In this document: positions 42,375 through 54,542 of the stretch, one piece after another
Layout: every line of letters starts with the position of its first letter
Numbering within the stretch: position 1 is the first letter of the stretch
Assembly (NCBI GenBank): GCA_012295275.1
Contig: CM022673.1
Coordinates: 2,701,105-2,765,104 of the forward strand
Length of the DNA: 64,000 bases
Source: Chrysomallon squamiferum
Taxonomy: Eukaryota; Mollusca; Gastropoda; Neomphalida; Peltospiridae
Direction: 5' to 3'
Program-made: the position numbers and the translations under genes
The notes under the pieces: model-generated
The model's input: only the letters and a program-made list of their open reading frames with translations
What the model was told of the DNA's origin: nothing
Databases searched by the model: none

Positions 42375-44500
42375 AACTGCAGTATTTAAGTTAACTCTTA
42401 GTCAAGTTATTATTTTAACATCTACAAAACAATATAGTGAACGTGATTGAAAGAAGTATGCATCATAAAGCACTTTCATAAAACATATTCATTATCATCT
42501 TCAGCAGCTTTTTATAAGATAGGTATGTGAATAGGAGCAAAAGATTTTTTTTGAAAAATATCAGTTTTTGAAAAAGAATTATCTTGTAAAACAGGTTAAT
42601 GTCAGAAGAATTTGAGGGTGGGTTGGTGGGTTAAAACAAAATGTCAAACTTTGACCATCAAAGTTACTATCTTAGCCACGTTTATGACTTAAAAATGTCA
42701 AATGTTGTATGGATATTTATGTCTAAAATTAAGTGTAGATGATATGAAATGCAATAAATCTGCACTGAAATGAAAATGATAATATCCAGTTACATGTTCT
42801 GAATTGGTTACCAACGCAGATACATTTTAAATAAACAAAATTTAAGCTTCTGTAGATATTTGTTAAAGGTGACTTTCAGAATGAGCTTTGATTTTCTTTA
42901 AGTTGTTTGACAAAACAATATCTTGTAAAGTATGAATTTTATCATTTTAAAGTCTGTCCTGTAAAATGTACCTAAATCTGTTAGGTATAAGGTGGGTTTT
43001 TTTTTAAAATTATTGTTGGAAACGAAGGTGGGGATATTGCTCGGTGTAATCCATTAAAACTGGTGCTGTGTGAAAATGTTGATATTTTATCCTGTGAAAT
43101 GTGTGCATTATCATGGAAATGTTCTTGAATTGTTTTGGAATTTAATTGGCTTACAGATGTAAGAAATGGAAAAGCATGGAAAAGTGAAAACATTTTACTG
43201 TAATGACAAATTTGTATATGTCAAATCTCTAGAACTGACTATGAAAGCATTGATTAAAAGAAATAAACTTGTTTTTGTTTTTCCACTTTTATTTAATTAT
43301 TTATTTTTATATTTGGTGCTTTTTTTATAACATAGAAAATTAGTACTTACTTTTTTTTACATGATGAATGTTTATCATACTTTAACACACTGGTTACATT
43401 GTAATATAAATGATTTTAATTACAAACATGTCTGTTCTGAAATCATAAAAAAAATGAAGAAAAAAACTGCTGCTGTTCCAGGGTTTATTCTTAGTAGCAA
43501 GAAATATTTTACATATAAACCTTAACATGGACAGGAAAGCATTTAAATACAGTTTTATTAATGAATTGTGGGCAACGGTTCTAATGGGAAATAGAGAAAA
43601 ATAAGAAATAAGACAAATATTTTCTGATTTGTACATTTAATGTTAACTAGATTCCATGACTTGTTGCAATCCTTGATTAAAAAAAAATTGGGGCATTTTT
43701 TTTCATCTTCAAAAAATATTATTAAAAAACCAATGTAACAAAAATGTTATCGTTCATTTAAAACAAATTAATATATATACATTTAACACATACGTTACTA
43801 TTTTATTGTTATATTTAGATTATCTATTGCATCATAAACATAATAATGAATGTGCTTTATTTTTCTGCCTGTGTAAAGGAATACTGAAAAGATCTCTTGC
43901 ATGTTGTGGTTTAGAAAACCATTGTCTTCTGTATGTGTGCTAAGGAGGTTTGATTGTGTAGGCTGTACTGTTTCATCTTTGATGAATGAGTGAATGTGTG
44001 TTTGATAGTATGTCAACATATTTTTGAATTACTGGTAATAGTTATTTAATATCAAGCATATACAGTGATCAGTGTAAGTAAATAACTGATGTGATTACTG
44101 TGGATTCTCTTAACCTTGGTTAGGAAAAATACCATTGTCTGGAACAGGCAGTATTATAAAACAGAGCATTAATGAGGAAGTTATGTTAAACTAAGGAGAC
44201 ACAACTGATTATTTGTTACAGTAAAATCAGTTTGATTTAGAATGGGAAATCCATGTGACATTACAGCTGTAATAATCTCTGTTTCTTGAGCCTTCTGTCT
44301 GAACCTTGACCAAACTATAAAAACGTGTGAGAAGCTAACAATATGGTCAGCCTTGAATTTCACTCTCTTTTTTTTCTGTTTTATTATTTTTACTGTAGAA
44401 AGTTTGTACTAAATCAGATAAGCCTACATATCCAACAAAAAAAAAAAATTAACCAGGCCATTTTATCATATCAGTCCATAAACTGGCAGGTGGCACAAAA
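42375..44500. other. TXNL4A 3' UTR and intergenic sequence
   Basis: No further coding sequence seen. From about 44030 the sequence is homologous to 52730-53500 upstream of the second GH10 gene, so the duplicated promoter region starts near here. Shared blocks include ccttgaccaaac, ggtcagccttgaatttca and aaccaggccattttatca. Confidence 0.5.
43262..43267 (+). terminator. Probable TXNL4A poly(A) signal
   Basis: AATAAA followed immediately by a T/GT-rich tract (cttgtttttgtttttcc), about 890 nt after the stop codon. An earlier candidate AATAAA lies near 42830. Confidence 0.4.
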
Positions 44501-44532
44501 AAAAACAAAAAAAAAACAATAACTTCATGGAA

Positions 44533-44566
44533 TATAAAATATACATTTAAAAGTGAATCCTCAGAC
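44533..44566 (+). promoter_or_regulatory. Candidate core promoter of GH10 copy 1
   Basis: TATAAAAT at 44533-44540, with an initiator-like TCAGAC at 44561-44566 about 28 nt downstream and the ATG at 44587. The matching site in copy 2 (ataatatatt, about 53456-53465) is a poorer TATA box. A second TATA-like ctataaaaac lies further up near 44314. Confidence 0.4.
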
Positions 44567-44586
44567 ACTCAGCTGGTTTAAAGTTG

Positions 44587-45632
44587 ATGATGCTGTGCAA
44601 GGTGGTGTTGATAGTTTTCCTGTCTTCTGTTAGTTGTCAGGAGATTGTGAAAAATCATGACATGGAGAGCCTGGATCACTGGGTCTGCTGGGGTTTGCAG
44701 TGTCATTTGACAAACATTCACCACAGTGGATCTCATGCTATACAGACTTCTGGAAGGTTTGTATAGTTAATTTAATATACATGATACACACAGATATATC
44801 AATATTCTTATTATCACATACTTAGATACACTCACATATATATATAACAATATAAACGTGTGTGTGTATGTGTTGCAATATTTATACACGGTGGCAAGCT
44901 AAAAACTGACCTAAAATACAGCTTTTTTTAATTGGACATTTACTTACTTAAACAAATTACTTGCTATTCACATATATGCACATTGTTCAAAGTTTCTTCG
45001 TTAATGTTTAACTGCCAGTTTAGATGTAAAAGACGATTTTGAAAAGCGTTTTTATTTTAAAACTATTAATGCATGAATCTACTATCTTGCAATCTAAGAG
45101 TTGAGAAATAAAACAGTTATTATCTTTATAAATTTAAAAATGTATTTTAGGATTCCATTATAAAATAGAAAAGATAACAGATTATTATCTTAAGTTATCA
45201 GCTTTATCCAGTGAAGGCTAGAATGCAGAATGGAGTGATCCTCTATCTTAAGACAGCAATCAGAAACTCACTGTATACCTACATACACTTATACAGTTAT
45301 ACATTGGTATATACATACATATATATAAATATAAATATGTTCATACATATACATGTGCTAATACTCACAAACACATTCACGCATACTTGCATCTTCCGAT
45401 ACATATATACAGGTGCGCATACAAACGTTTGCGTATTTAAATCAGATTATAAGAAAATAGCAACACGGACAATATTTTTCTTTGATACGGATATCAAAAG
45501 CCTAGGACAAATAACCTCAAATCTAAAAATGCCCAGGTAGTCAAAGCCCCACAGTGAAAAAAAACAAAAAAAAACAAGATAAAACAAAAGTCCCCAAAGA
45601 TAAAAAAATAAACGTAGTTCAAACGCTCTCCA

Positions 45633-45675
<43 letters not shown>

Positions 45676-46181
45676 ATTAGAAGAAGAAGAAAATTCTGTC
45701 AGTTTTATAGTTTGACACCTAATTATCAAAATTAAAGATCATGTAATATAACTGACTAACATTAAAAGTAATCTGCTTAATTAGCATACGAGTGACACAG
45801 CAGCATACGTTAGAAAACATGGAATAATTTTGTCATGAAGCCACATGTCCAGTGACGCCTCGAGTCTTCGTAAGATTTTGGTTATTATTACCGGAAATTA
45901 TATTCATTTCCAAAAATATACTAAGATAATGTTATCTAGGTACATCATAAATTTAACATAAATTCTCTGTTCATATTGTAACCTTCATCTTAATTGTAAT
46001 TATTATCAGTTATTTCGTAGTAATTAATTACGCTGATTTTGATCAAGATAATTATGTGGTATGTAGCCTATGCTTTAATGAAGTGATTGTTTGCTAAGTT
46101 GGTTTTTATCTAAGGAGGGGACTTTTGTCCTACTGTAAATTTCATTTTTTTTTTTTTTTTTTTTTTTTTATAACCATTCCT

Positions 46182-46221
<40 letters not shown>

Positions 46222-49200
46222 AGAAGAAAAGAAAGAAAGAAAGAAAAAAAGGATGTTGTAATTAATGTAATAATTATTTTCGCTTATTTTTATAACATAC
46301 AGAGTAACTCAAATCGTAACTGTTAAAATATTTTCGTTGCTTTCAATTTCTATTTTCTCACAATAGAACTCAGTACTACCAAGGTCCACGTCAGGATGTT
46401 ACACTTGAACCAAGGAAGAAGTTACAATGTGTCTGCTTATGCCCGGTTAGTGAATGATAAACCAGGAGAAATTAGACAGAACCTGCAAGTAGAACTTTCT
46501 CTGAAATACACTGGTTAGTACCTAATACAGTCATGGGCAAACCGAAGGAAAATAATATTTATTAAATTATTATATATTTTTTTTCCTTCTTTCTCACTTG
46601 TTCATTCTCTCTCTCACATTTATGGTCCTCTCTTATGGTACCTCCAATGAAATAACTTAGCCCATACCTCGTCTAACATATTATGGATCTGTCCTGTTTT
46701 AAAACTGTTTTTCCATTTATTTATTTATTTATTAATTAGTAGTAGTAGATATTTCTGTACAAAACAAAAATATTAAGAACAAAATAAAGAACAAAAAATG
46801 TAGAAAAATATAATGTTTATATATTGCAGACGATTCTGTTGAGTACTTTAACCTTGCAAATGAACCATTGGCGCGAAGATCAAATGGATGGATCCATCTC
46901 CAAGGCGATTTCCATATTCCAGACAGACGTAAACATTAATTCAGTTTTATTTATTTATTTATTTATTTTATTAAAATTTATTATATTTATTTATTTATTT
47001 AAAAAAAAACTGAAAGTGTCTTACGTTTAGAAGTAAATATGTTTTATAATGATTATCACTTTTAAACTGTACCTTTAATGATATGAAGAAATAAACAATT
47101 AATAACAAAGTATAACTGTTGCTGAAAGTACATGTGTTGTTCTTAGTACAAATATGAAATATAAGGACTGTTTAGTTTTAACTGTTTTATTTCAGAAATA
47201 AAGACAGCGTACATCTACTTTCAAGGCCCACAAGCCGGTGTTGATTTTATCGTTGATGACGTGTCAGTTCATCCTGTACAAAAAGACTTGAACTGGCGTA
47301 ATGAGTCACAAGCCAATATTAATAAGTTCAGAAAAAGTGATATTATTATTAAGTAAGTACAGTTTTTTATATTTTAGTGATATCTTATAATTATTACCAT
47401 TTAGTTTTAAATTTTATTATTATTATTATTATTATTCTCTTTTTCATGATTATCATCATCATTTTTTAATTATTGTTATTGTTATTATTTCTACTACTCC
47501 TTCTATTTTTATTATTGTTGTTATTATTATTTCCATTTATTTTTTATGTTCATATTATTTCTGTTATAACAACAACAACAACTAATTTATGTTTCAGTGT
47601 TCACACACATGGATCTGTGGATTTAAGTCAGGTGCAAGTTGAGGTTTGTTTCAAATGAACCCATATGCAAAAACAGAGTAAACCTACATTTTTTATTTTT
47701 CTTCATAAAGTATAAAAAAAAAAAAAAAAAAAATAAAAAAAAAAAAATAATAAATAAAAATAAATAAAAATTAATTTTTTTTTTTTTTTTTTTAAGAAAT
47801 TAAAATTAAAATAAAAATCTTTTTATCTTTTTTTATATCCATCAAAATGATGATATCCCCTTAATGGAAAATCAGCCTCAAAAATTCATCTGGAAACAGC
47901 ATTGAGGTTAATTGGATAAAATCTTAGAACAGGCTTTTACCACACCAGACTGATAAGGTCTAACACTAATGTTATGTTACCAAATCCTATATAAGTTATT
48001 CTCAGGATAGTGAAATTTTTAAAAAAAAAAAAAAAAAAAAAAAATTGAAGAATGAAAGACAAGATGACAGTACATTTCAAATATTGCTTTAAAATTATTG
48101 TTATTTTATTTCAGATAAAACAGGATAAAAAATCTTTCCCCTTTGGAACAGCTATTGCCTGCAAAGAATACTATAATGGTGACACGAGATATCAAAATTT
48201 CATACATCAGCATTTCAACTGGGCTGTCACAGAAAATTGTCTCAAATGGAAGCCAATGGAGAGAATAAGAGTAAGATGAAACACCAGTTTGATTTTAAAA
48301 CTGATAGCTAGTGGGTTCAAATCTTGTCAGATTTAATTAGGTGGGTTGATAACAAATATAATTTTTTTTTTTAATTCTCTGTTTCTTATTACTAATTGTG
48401 GCTGTAAACTACATTGAGGCAAATGTCTCATTCCAAAACTGACCATTTTCTTCTCATTTTTTTACATAAGATATAAATCTCTATTCCAATACCCACTGAA
48501 TGAATTGATAGCTAGCTGGTTCAAATCCTGTCAGATACTTTTTTTTTAAACAAATTTAATTAGTGAGGTGTAGGACAAATATTTGTTGTTGTTTTAATAC
48601 TTAACATTGTTGCGTGGAAAATAAAACTTTTTAAATGATCTGTTGAATCTTTTCTAACCTAAATAAGAATCTTGTATTCTGATAAAATCATTAAGAAGCA
48701 AAATGTAAAGATGGAAACAACTGTTAAACATTAAGATTACAAATAAATGAGAGAAAGAAAAAGACAGAAAGAAAGAAAGAAAAACAAAGAAAAAAGAGAT
48801 AGAAAAAAGTCATCCCATTATTTTTCTAATTAAAATAATCCACTAAACATTTTTTTATTATTGTTTTTCTCAGGGACATATTGACTATGATACACCACTG
48901 CATGCACTTCGAAAACTTCGACAAAATGGGTAAAAAAGCTCTGTGATTTACAAGTTTGTTATTAGTTTTGTTTCCTTGTTTGATGATCTGAGTAATCTTT
49001 GCTGTCATCATTCATTTATCTCAAACAATCTGTTTAAGATAAAAATAATAAAATAACAGAGCACATATGTGAATCACAACAGTGTTAATTTGTTCCTTAT
49101 TTAAAATTTCAACCAGCTTCCCAGCCTATGAGATGGTGTATGCAAAAAATCCTCTTGCAGCTAAAGAACAATAATGCCTTTGGTGGGGGGGGTCCCTAAG

Positions 49201-49993
49201 TTTTCTCATACATCTGTTATCATGTACAAAAAAATAATATCTGATGCCATTAATAATAAAATACATTGATATCTGCTCAAATAAATGTTTGTTCTTTATT
49301 CACAGAATCAAAATAAGGGCTCACAATATTCTTTGGCCAGGTGAACGCTTTATGCAGCCATGGGTAAAAGATTTGTCTGGAGATGAGTTAAGAAAAGCAG
49401 TTCATGACAGAATTGTAGGTGTGGTTTCCAAAACCAAAGATCTGTAAGTTCATTTAATTTGTAATGTATAAAATGCTTCATATTTTTCAGTAACTTCTGA
49501 ATCATATTTTCTTCAACTTATATTGTTTAGTTAATAAAAAAAAAAAAAAAAAAAAAAATTAATATAAATATTGACATATATTTTACTATTATATTGACTT
49601 ATATTTTAGTGCAATATTTTATTTTGTTGTTTTAGTGTCGAACACTGGGATGTAAACAATGAAAATCTTCACAATTTTTATTACCAAACCAAACTTCAAG
49701 ACTTAAACTACAACCTCGACAATTTCTTGCTAGCCCATCAAACAGCCCCAAATGTGAAGATGTTCTTAAACGAATACAACGTTGTTGCTGGTGGTGGCAC
49801 TACTGGGGTAGGTAAAATATGCTTCTTGGCATCATAAAAGTTGCATACTTAGAGGTAACAATAAACAATAATATGATCATCAATTGACCTGTAATTTAAA
49901 ACAAATAATGTAGGAATTGAAATAGTAAGGACATTGATAATAAAAACAACATATTCTACTGCTGCTTTCATTACTATTACTGCAAGTATAAAC

Positions 49994-50033
<40 letters not shown>

Positions 50034-51589
50034 GCATTAACAACATTAATAAAAAAAAACAACAACAACTAAAGCAACAGAAACAACAACAATAATAAAA
50101 ATGACATCATAAAATATATTGTCTTAAATACATATTTTTCCTTTCTGTGAGAATTAATTTTAATAACAAACATTTTAAACATCATTTTTGAAAATATTTG
50201 AAGATGCTAGTAAAAGTTTCATTTCTATTATTTTCAGGCCTATTTGAAACAAGCCTTGAAATTCAAGCATGCTAATGTTGGACTTGGTGGTATTGGAGTG
50301 CAGTGCCATTTTAAACACCACACGCCAGACCCAACACTTATTAAGGTCAATATTTATTTTATTTATTTATTTAGATAATATAATTTTATTAATTTTAAAT
50401 ATTATATAGGAAGGCTGTATCAGGTTATGATATATCTTAACAAAAAAACCCACAAAAAAAACCCCCAAACATCATCTCATTATATTATAAACCTACATTT
50501 AATCATAAAAGTAAAATATAACAGTTATATGTTTTCATCTTGACAGAAACGTCTTGATCTGTTAGCCAAGGCTGGGGTTCCTGTCTGGGTTACAGAACTG
50601 ACTGTCTCTTTCAGCGATGTGAACAAACGTGCAGATGCTTATGAAACTGCTCTAAGAGTGCTCTACAGTCACCCGGCTGTTGAAGGTCTTCTGTTCTGGG
50701 GATTCTGGAGTCTGCACCACTCATCTGGAGAACCTGGAGCTTTAGTCAGTGGGCACGAGTTTAGAGTAAGAAGTTTATTACAAATAATACAACTTTTCAC
50801 ACAAATGTATATATATATATATATATGTATGTGTGAATGTTGTATTTTTATGTCAGTGTGCATGTTATTATTGTTACGTTTTGTAAAAATATTTAGTTAC
50901 TTTATTTCTGGATTTATTCACTTGAAATGTCACATGAAAGTATTCTGAATGAAAATATGTTGAATGTTACATTTTATCATAAACAGTTACTGTGGTTTTT
51001 ATCAGACACCAAGATGTTAAACTGTAGATCAATGCAGATCTCTTAAATCAATTGGGAATCATTGCAAATATTTCAAATCAATTGTAGATAAATGTAGATG
51101 TCTTAAATCAATACAAAATCATTGAAGATGTTTTATATTAACTGTAGATCAATGTAGATGTTTTAAATGAATTGTAGAACATGACAGATGTTTTAAATCA
51201 ACTGTTGATCAATACAGATGTTTTAAATAAACTTTTAGATCAATCATGTTTTAAACTGTAGATCAATGTAGATGTTTTAAAAATGAATTGTACAGATGTT
51301 TTAAACATGGCAGATGCAGATTTTAAATCAACTGTAGATCAATACAGATGTTTTAAATCAACTGTAGATCAATGCAGCTGGACACAGAGTTTTGCATCTG
51401 CTGGAGAAAGAATGGATGACTCATGAGACTCACACTTTATCACAATCAGGCAAACATTTCACAGTCCGTGGTTTCCATGGAGACTATATGGTACATGTCA
51501 GGTACAAAGGTCGTGAGGTCATGGATCAGAGACACAGGTTCACGCTTGGAAAATCTTCACACACAATCAATTTGCATGTGTCAAATTAA
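44587..51589 (+). CDS. Secreted GH10 glycoside hydrolase (endo-beta-1,4-xylanase type), copy 1, with a frameshift in exon 2
   Basis: Twelve exons: 44587-44756, 46367-46513, 46830-46928, 47196-47352, 47598-47643, 48115-48270, 48874-48929, 49306-49443, 49636-49807, 50238-50345, 50547-50765, 51368-51589. The layout is a signal peptide (MMLCKVVLIVFLSSVSC, then QEI), an N-terminal CBM4/9-like carbohydrate-binding module (exons 1-4), and a GH10 barrel. Catalytic residues are visible: acid/base E332 in EHWDVNNEN and nucleophile E433 in VWVTELTVSF, numbered as if unshifted (562 residues). Such enzymes in snails digest xylan and related beta-glucans in the gut. Exon 2 has one base more than its twin (ccaagg at 46411-46415 against ccagg), which creates a TGA at 46455-46457 in the CBM. 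All other exons are intact. Either this copy is a young pseudogene or the base is an assembly error. ATG 44587 follows an in-frame TTG. Confidence 0.9.
45634..45673. repeat. Poly(A) tract
   Basis: About 40 consecutive A in intron 1 of GH10 copy 1. I see no retroposon body attached to it. Confidence 0.9.
46146..46214. repeat. Poly(T) tracts
   Basis: Two T runs separated by ataaccattcctctc, about 150 nt before exon 2 of GH10 copy 1. Confidence 0.9.
51012..51377 (+). repeat. 30-nt tandem array containing the splice acceptor of GH10 copy 1 exon 12
   Basis: Roughly a dozen diverged copies of a 30-nt unit, actgtagatcaatacagatg followed by ttttaaatca. The last copy supplies the acceptor tgtag and the first exon codons ATCAATGCA. 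Earlier copies carry the same acceptor-like tgtagATCAAT. Used as an exon start they would read ITDVLNQL-like peptide and then TAG, so splicing to an upstream unit would stop translation. Confidence 0.85.
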
Positions 51590-51638
51590 TGAATTTGAAA
51601 ATATGAAAAAACTATTTTATTTTTTTTTTTTTAATCAG

Positions 51639-51654
51639 AATAAAATGAAATAAA
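51639..51654 (+). terminator. Poly(A) signals of GH10 copy 1
   Basis: AATAAA at 51639-51644 and again at 51649-51654, 50-65 nt after the stop. The first is conserved in copy 2 at 61290-61295. Confidence 0.55.
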
Positions 51655-51701
51655 TATTTTATACTAAATGTGTTCTTGAATATGATTTTGTTATAGGATA
51701 A

Positions 51702-51703
<2 letters not shown>

Positions 51704-51751
<48 letters not shown>
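51704..51751. repeat. (TA)n microsatellite
   Basis: About 24 TA units just downstream of GH10 copy 1. Copy 2 has no such run at the matching place. Confidence 0.95.
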
Positions 51752-51753
<2 letters not shown>

Positions 51754-51994
51754 CAGTAGTTTGGTACATTAGTGCAATATGTAAATGTAAAATGTCATTT
51801 TAAATTTTATTTTCTGTATTCTCTCAGTCTCTGGTCTTTTTTTTTTTTTTTTTTTTTTGATTTTCTGCACTCCTTGAGTCTTTACAAAAAACAAAAAAAA
51901 AATAAATAAATAAATAAAATAATAATAATAATAATAATAATATATGGACAATTTTAATAAAGTAAATTGTTTTAAATAAATAAATATAAAATGT

Positions 51995-52115
51995 TAAATA
52001 AGCGGACCTGTTCTTGCCACTTACAATATATGGACATTTTTCCCAAATCCAGATTGTTTTTCAGTGGATATGTCCTTTAGATAAGCGGACACCTACTGAA
52101 CACGAACGCGGACAG
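51995..52115. mobile_element. Possible pogo/Tigger-like DNA transposon remnant
   Basis: The phrases aataagcggacctgttcttg, ttagataagcggacacctac and acgcggacagc repeat the AAGCGGACA word that typifies termini and subtermini of pogo-like elements in marine invertebrates. Both ends are indistinct and there is no transposase. Confidence 0.3.
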
Positions 52116-52919
52116 CATTTTTTTTTATTATTATTATTATTCCACTGCTAAAGCGTACAGTTATGTCGATCGATTTTTTTTTTTTTTTTTTTCAAAAATA
52201 ACTAATTTTATTGTACGGTATTTTTAAAGATGGCCTCACCCAATTCCTGCAGTGCACAATGCGTGTTGTTTTCTCCAATCAAAACAGTCCGCAGCTGCAG
52301 TCACCAAACGTCTGCCGGTCAAACCGCGCGAGTTCATCCCATTCGAAACGTAATTCTGTTAATTCAGATAATCATCATCATCATTCCGTGCATAGTTTTT
52401 TTATAAACACCGCGTCTTAGCACAAATCTGAGCTCTGTTTGAGTTTCAGACGCAATATTTTGTAAAACTTAAATATGTCTTCTTCACATTATGTGTTTTA
52501 TAACGTGCAAAATATGTTTTATTTACATCCATCAGTGAACTCGATATGTTTGCATGATGCTTGCTGTGGCATTAAATGCTCGTTGGTGCATTGGAATAAA
52601 GACTAAATAGGTTAAAAATTGTTTGTAATTTTTGTCACTCTGGTGAAGGGGAACCTGCGATGTAGGGACACTGTTGCTTGGGACACTGTTGATCATGTAC
52701 CCTATCATGTCTGTTCTTTAATAAATGAATGAATGTGTGTGATAATCGTATCTCCACATATTTAAGAATTATTGATAATGGTTAATTAATATCAAGAAAG
52801 TACAGTGTGGAGAGAGAGAGAGAGAGAGCTAAGTTCATAGAGCATAACTAGCAAAGAATATTTTGAGTCCACCTCCCCATAGGTCGGAAAACATGCCACT
52901 GTCTTCCTGGAACAGGAAG
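52116..52919. other. Spacer between GH10 copies
   Basis: A locally GC-richer patch at 52211-52440 is open for 69 codons without a recognisable protein and may be part of the neighbouring transposon remnant. From about 52730 the sequence is homologous to the region upstream of GH10 copy 1. Confidence 0.4.
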
Positions 52920-53063
52920 TATCACAAAATAGAATATTAATGAGGAGGTTATGTTTATCACAAAGTAGAATATTAATGAGGAGGTTATGTTTATCACAAA
53001 ATAGAGTATTAATGAGGAGAATTTGTTTATCACAAAATAGAATATTAATGAGGAAGTTATGTG
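52920..53063 (+). repeat. 36-nt tandem repeat, four copies, in the upstream region of GH10 copy 2
   Basis: Unit tatcacaaaatagaatatta followed by atgaggaggttatgtt, copies over 85 percent alike. Copy 1 has only one unit, at about 44150-44187 (attataaaacagagcattaa followed by tgaggaagttatgtt). The array starts about 580 bp before the copy 2 ATG. Confidence 0.85.
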
Positions 53064-53500
53064 AAACTAATAAGACACAACTGATTTGTTACAGTAAAAT
53101 GAGTTTTCCTGGGAAATGAATGCATGTGACAGTTCAACTATTTTAAACACCGTTTTGCAAATATTTCTTCATTCTCCTGTCTGGACCTTGACCAAACTAC
53201 AGAAATCTGTGAGAAGGTTGCAATATGGTCAGCCTTGAATTTCATTTTTTTTTTTTTTTTTCCTCTTTTATAGAAGTAAGTTTGATACAAATCAGATAAC
53301 CTACATATCTGAGAGAGAAAAAAAAAAAAAAAAAAAATTAACCAGGCCATTTTATCACATAAGTCCATAAACTAGCAGATGGCATAAAAAAAAAAAATAA
53401 ATAAAAAAAAATAATAATAATAATAAAAAAAAAGAAAGAAGAAACTTCAGGGAACATAATATATTCATTTATTAGTGAATCCTCAGCTGGTTTAAAGTTG

Positions 53501-54488
53501 ATGATGCTGTGCAAGGTGGTGTTGATAGTTTTCCTGTCTTCTGTTAGTTGTCAGGAGATTGTGAAAAATCATGACATGGAGAGCCTGGATCACTGGGTCT
53601 GCTGGGGTTTGCAGTGTCATTTGACAAACATTCACCACAGTGGATCTCATGCAATACAGACTTCTGGAAGGTTTGTATAGTTAATATACACATCTGTGTA
53701 TTAATAATCTTACAAACATACATTCTTGGATATACACAAATACATACACATGTATAGCCAATCATTGTGCGTAGTGGAAAAATAAAATGACAAGATACTT
53801 TTTTATATTTTCAGAAACTACCCAAAAATATAGCTTTTTGGGATGAAATTATATTTGTGCCCTCAGAATTCTGGACAAGCTTTTTGCAGTAATCTTTGTA
53901 CTGTTGGCCATCTGTAACGATTTCAATGCAGTGAAGCACGTTCACTCAAAATCCACTACAGACAAGGGTATTGGTGGAAATGGCTAACCTTGTCGGATTG
54001 CCAGATTTATTAAAATACATTTTAAAACAAATACCACCAATATGCATAGAACTGTAGTAATTGTTAATGATATATTTATAGTGAAGATACGGCAAACATG
54101 GCGCCCAACGTTTAACAAAAATCTAGAATGTGTTAACTTTTTCTTAAAAGGGGAAAGCTATAGTATAATAGACTGCAGAGGATAGGTTATAAACATACAT
54201 GTAATAGAATCATGATAGTCTGGATGCAATGCTTAACCGTGACAGAAAAAAAAAACAAATGATGATGACTTCTTTGAAGATCTGTTATAGTTTTTTCTTC
54301 AGTGCAATGCGTTGATGCCTGGAGCCAGATCTTTTGACCAATGGGAATTGGTCTTTAGCAAATACTGATGAAGTTGAATGTAGAAAAATGTGGTCTCACT
54401 CACCTGGGACCGAATTAATAAGAAATTTACTGGAGAAAATATTTGTTGTTTTTGTGAGACTTTTATTTTTATTCAACAAATTACTGTT

Positions 54489-54542
<54 letters not shown>

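Noticed and set aside
44181-44363. Minus-strand frame with a related frame at 53138-53368
   Set aside because: Similarity between the two comes from the duplicated GH10 upstream region, not from a conserved protein; the frames diverge and lack splice support.
52211-52420. 69-codon frame, Ser/Asn/His-rich
   Set aside because: No start context or homology; possibly part of a transposon remnant.
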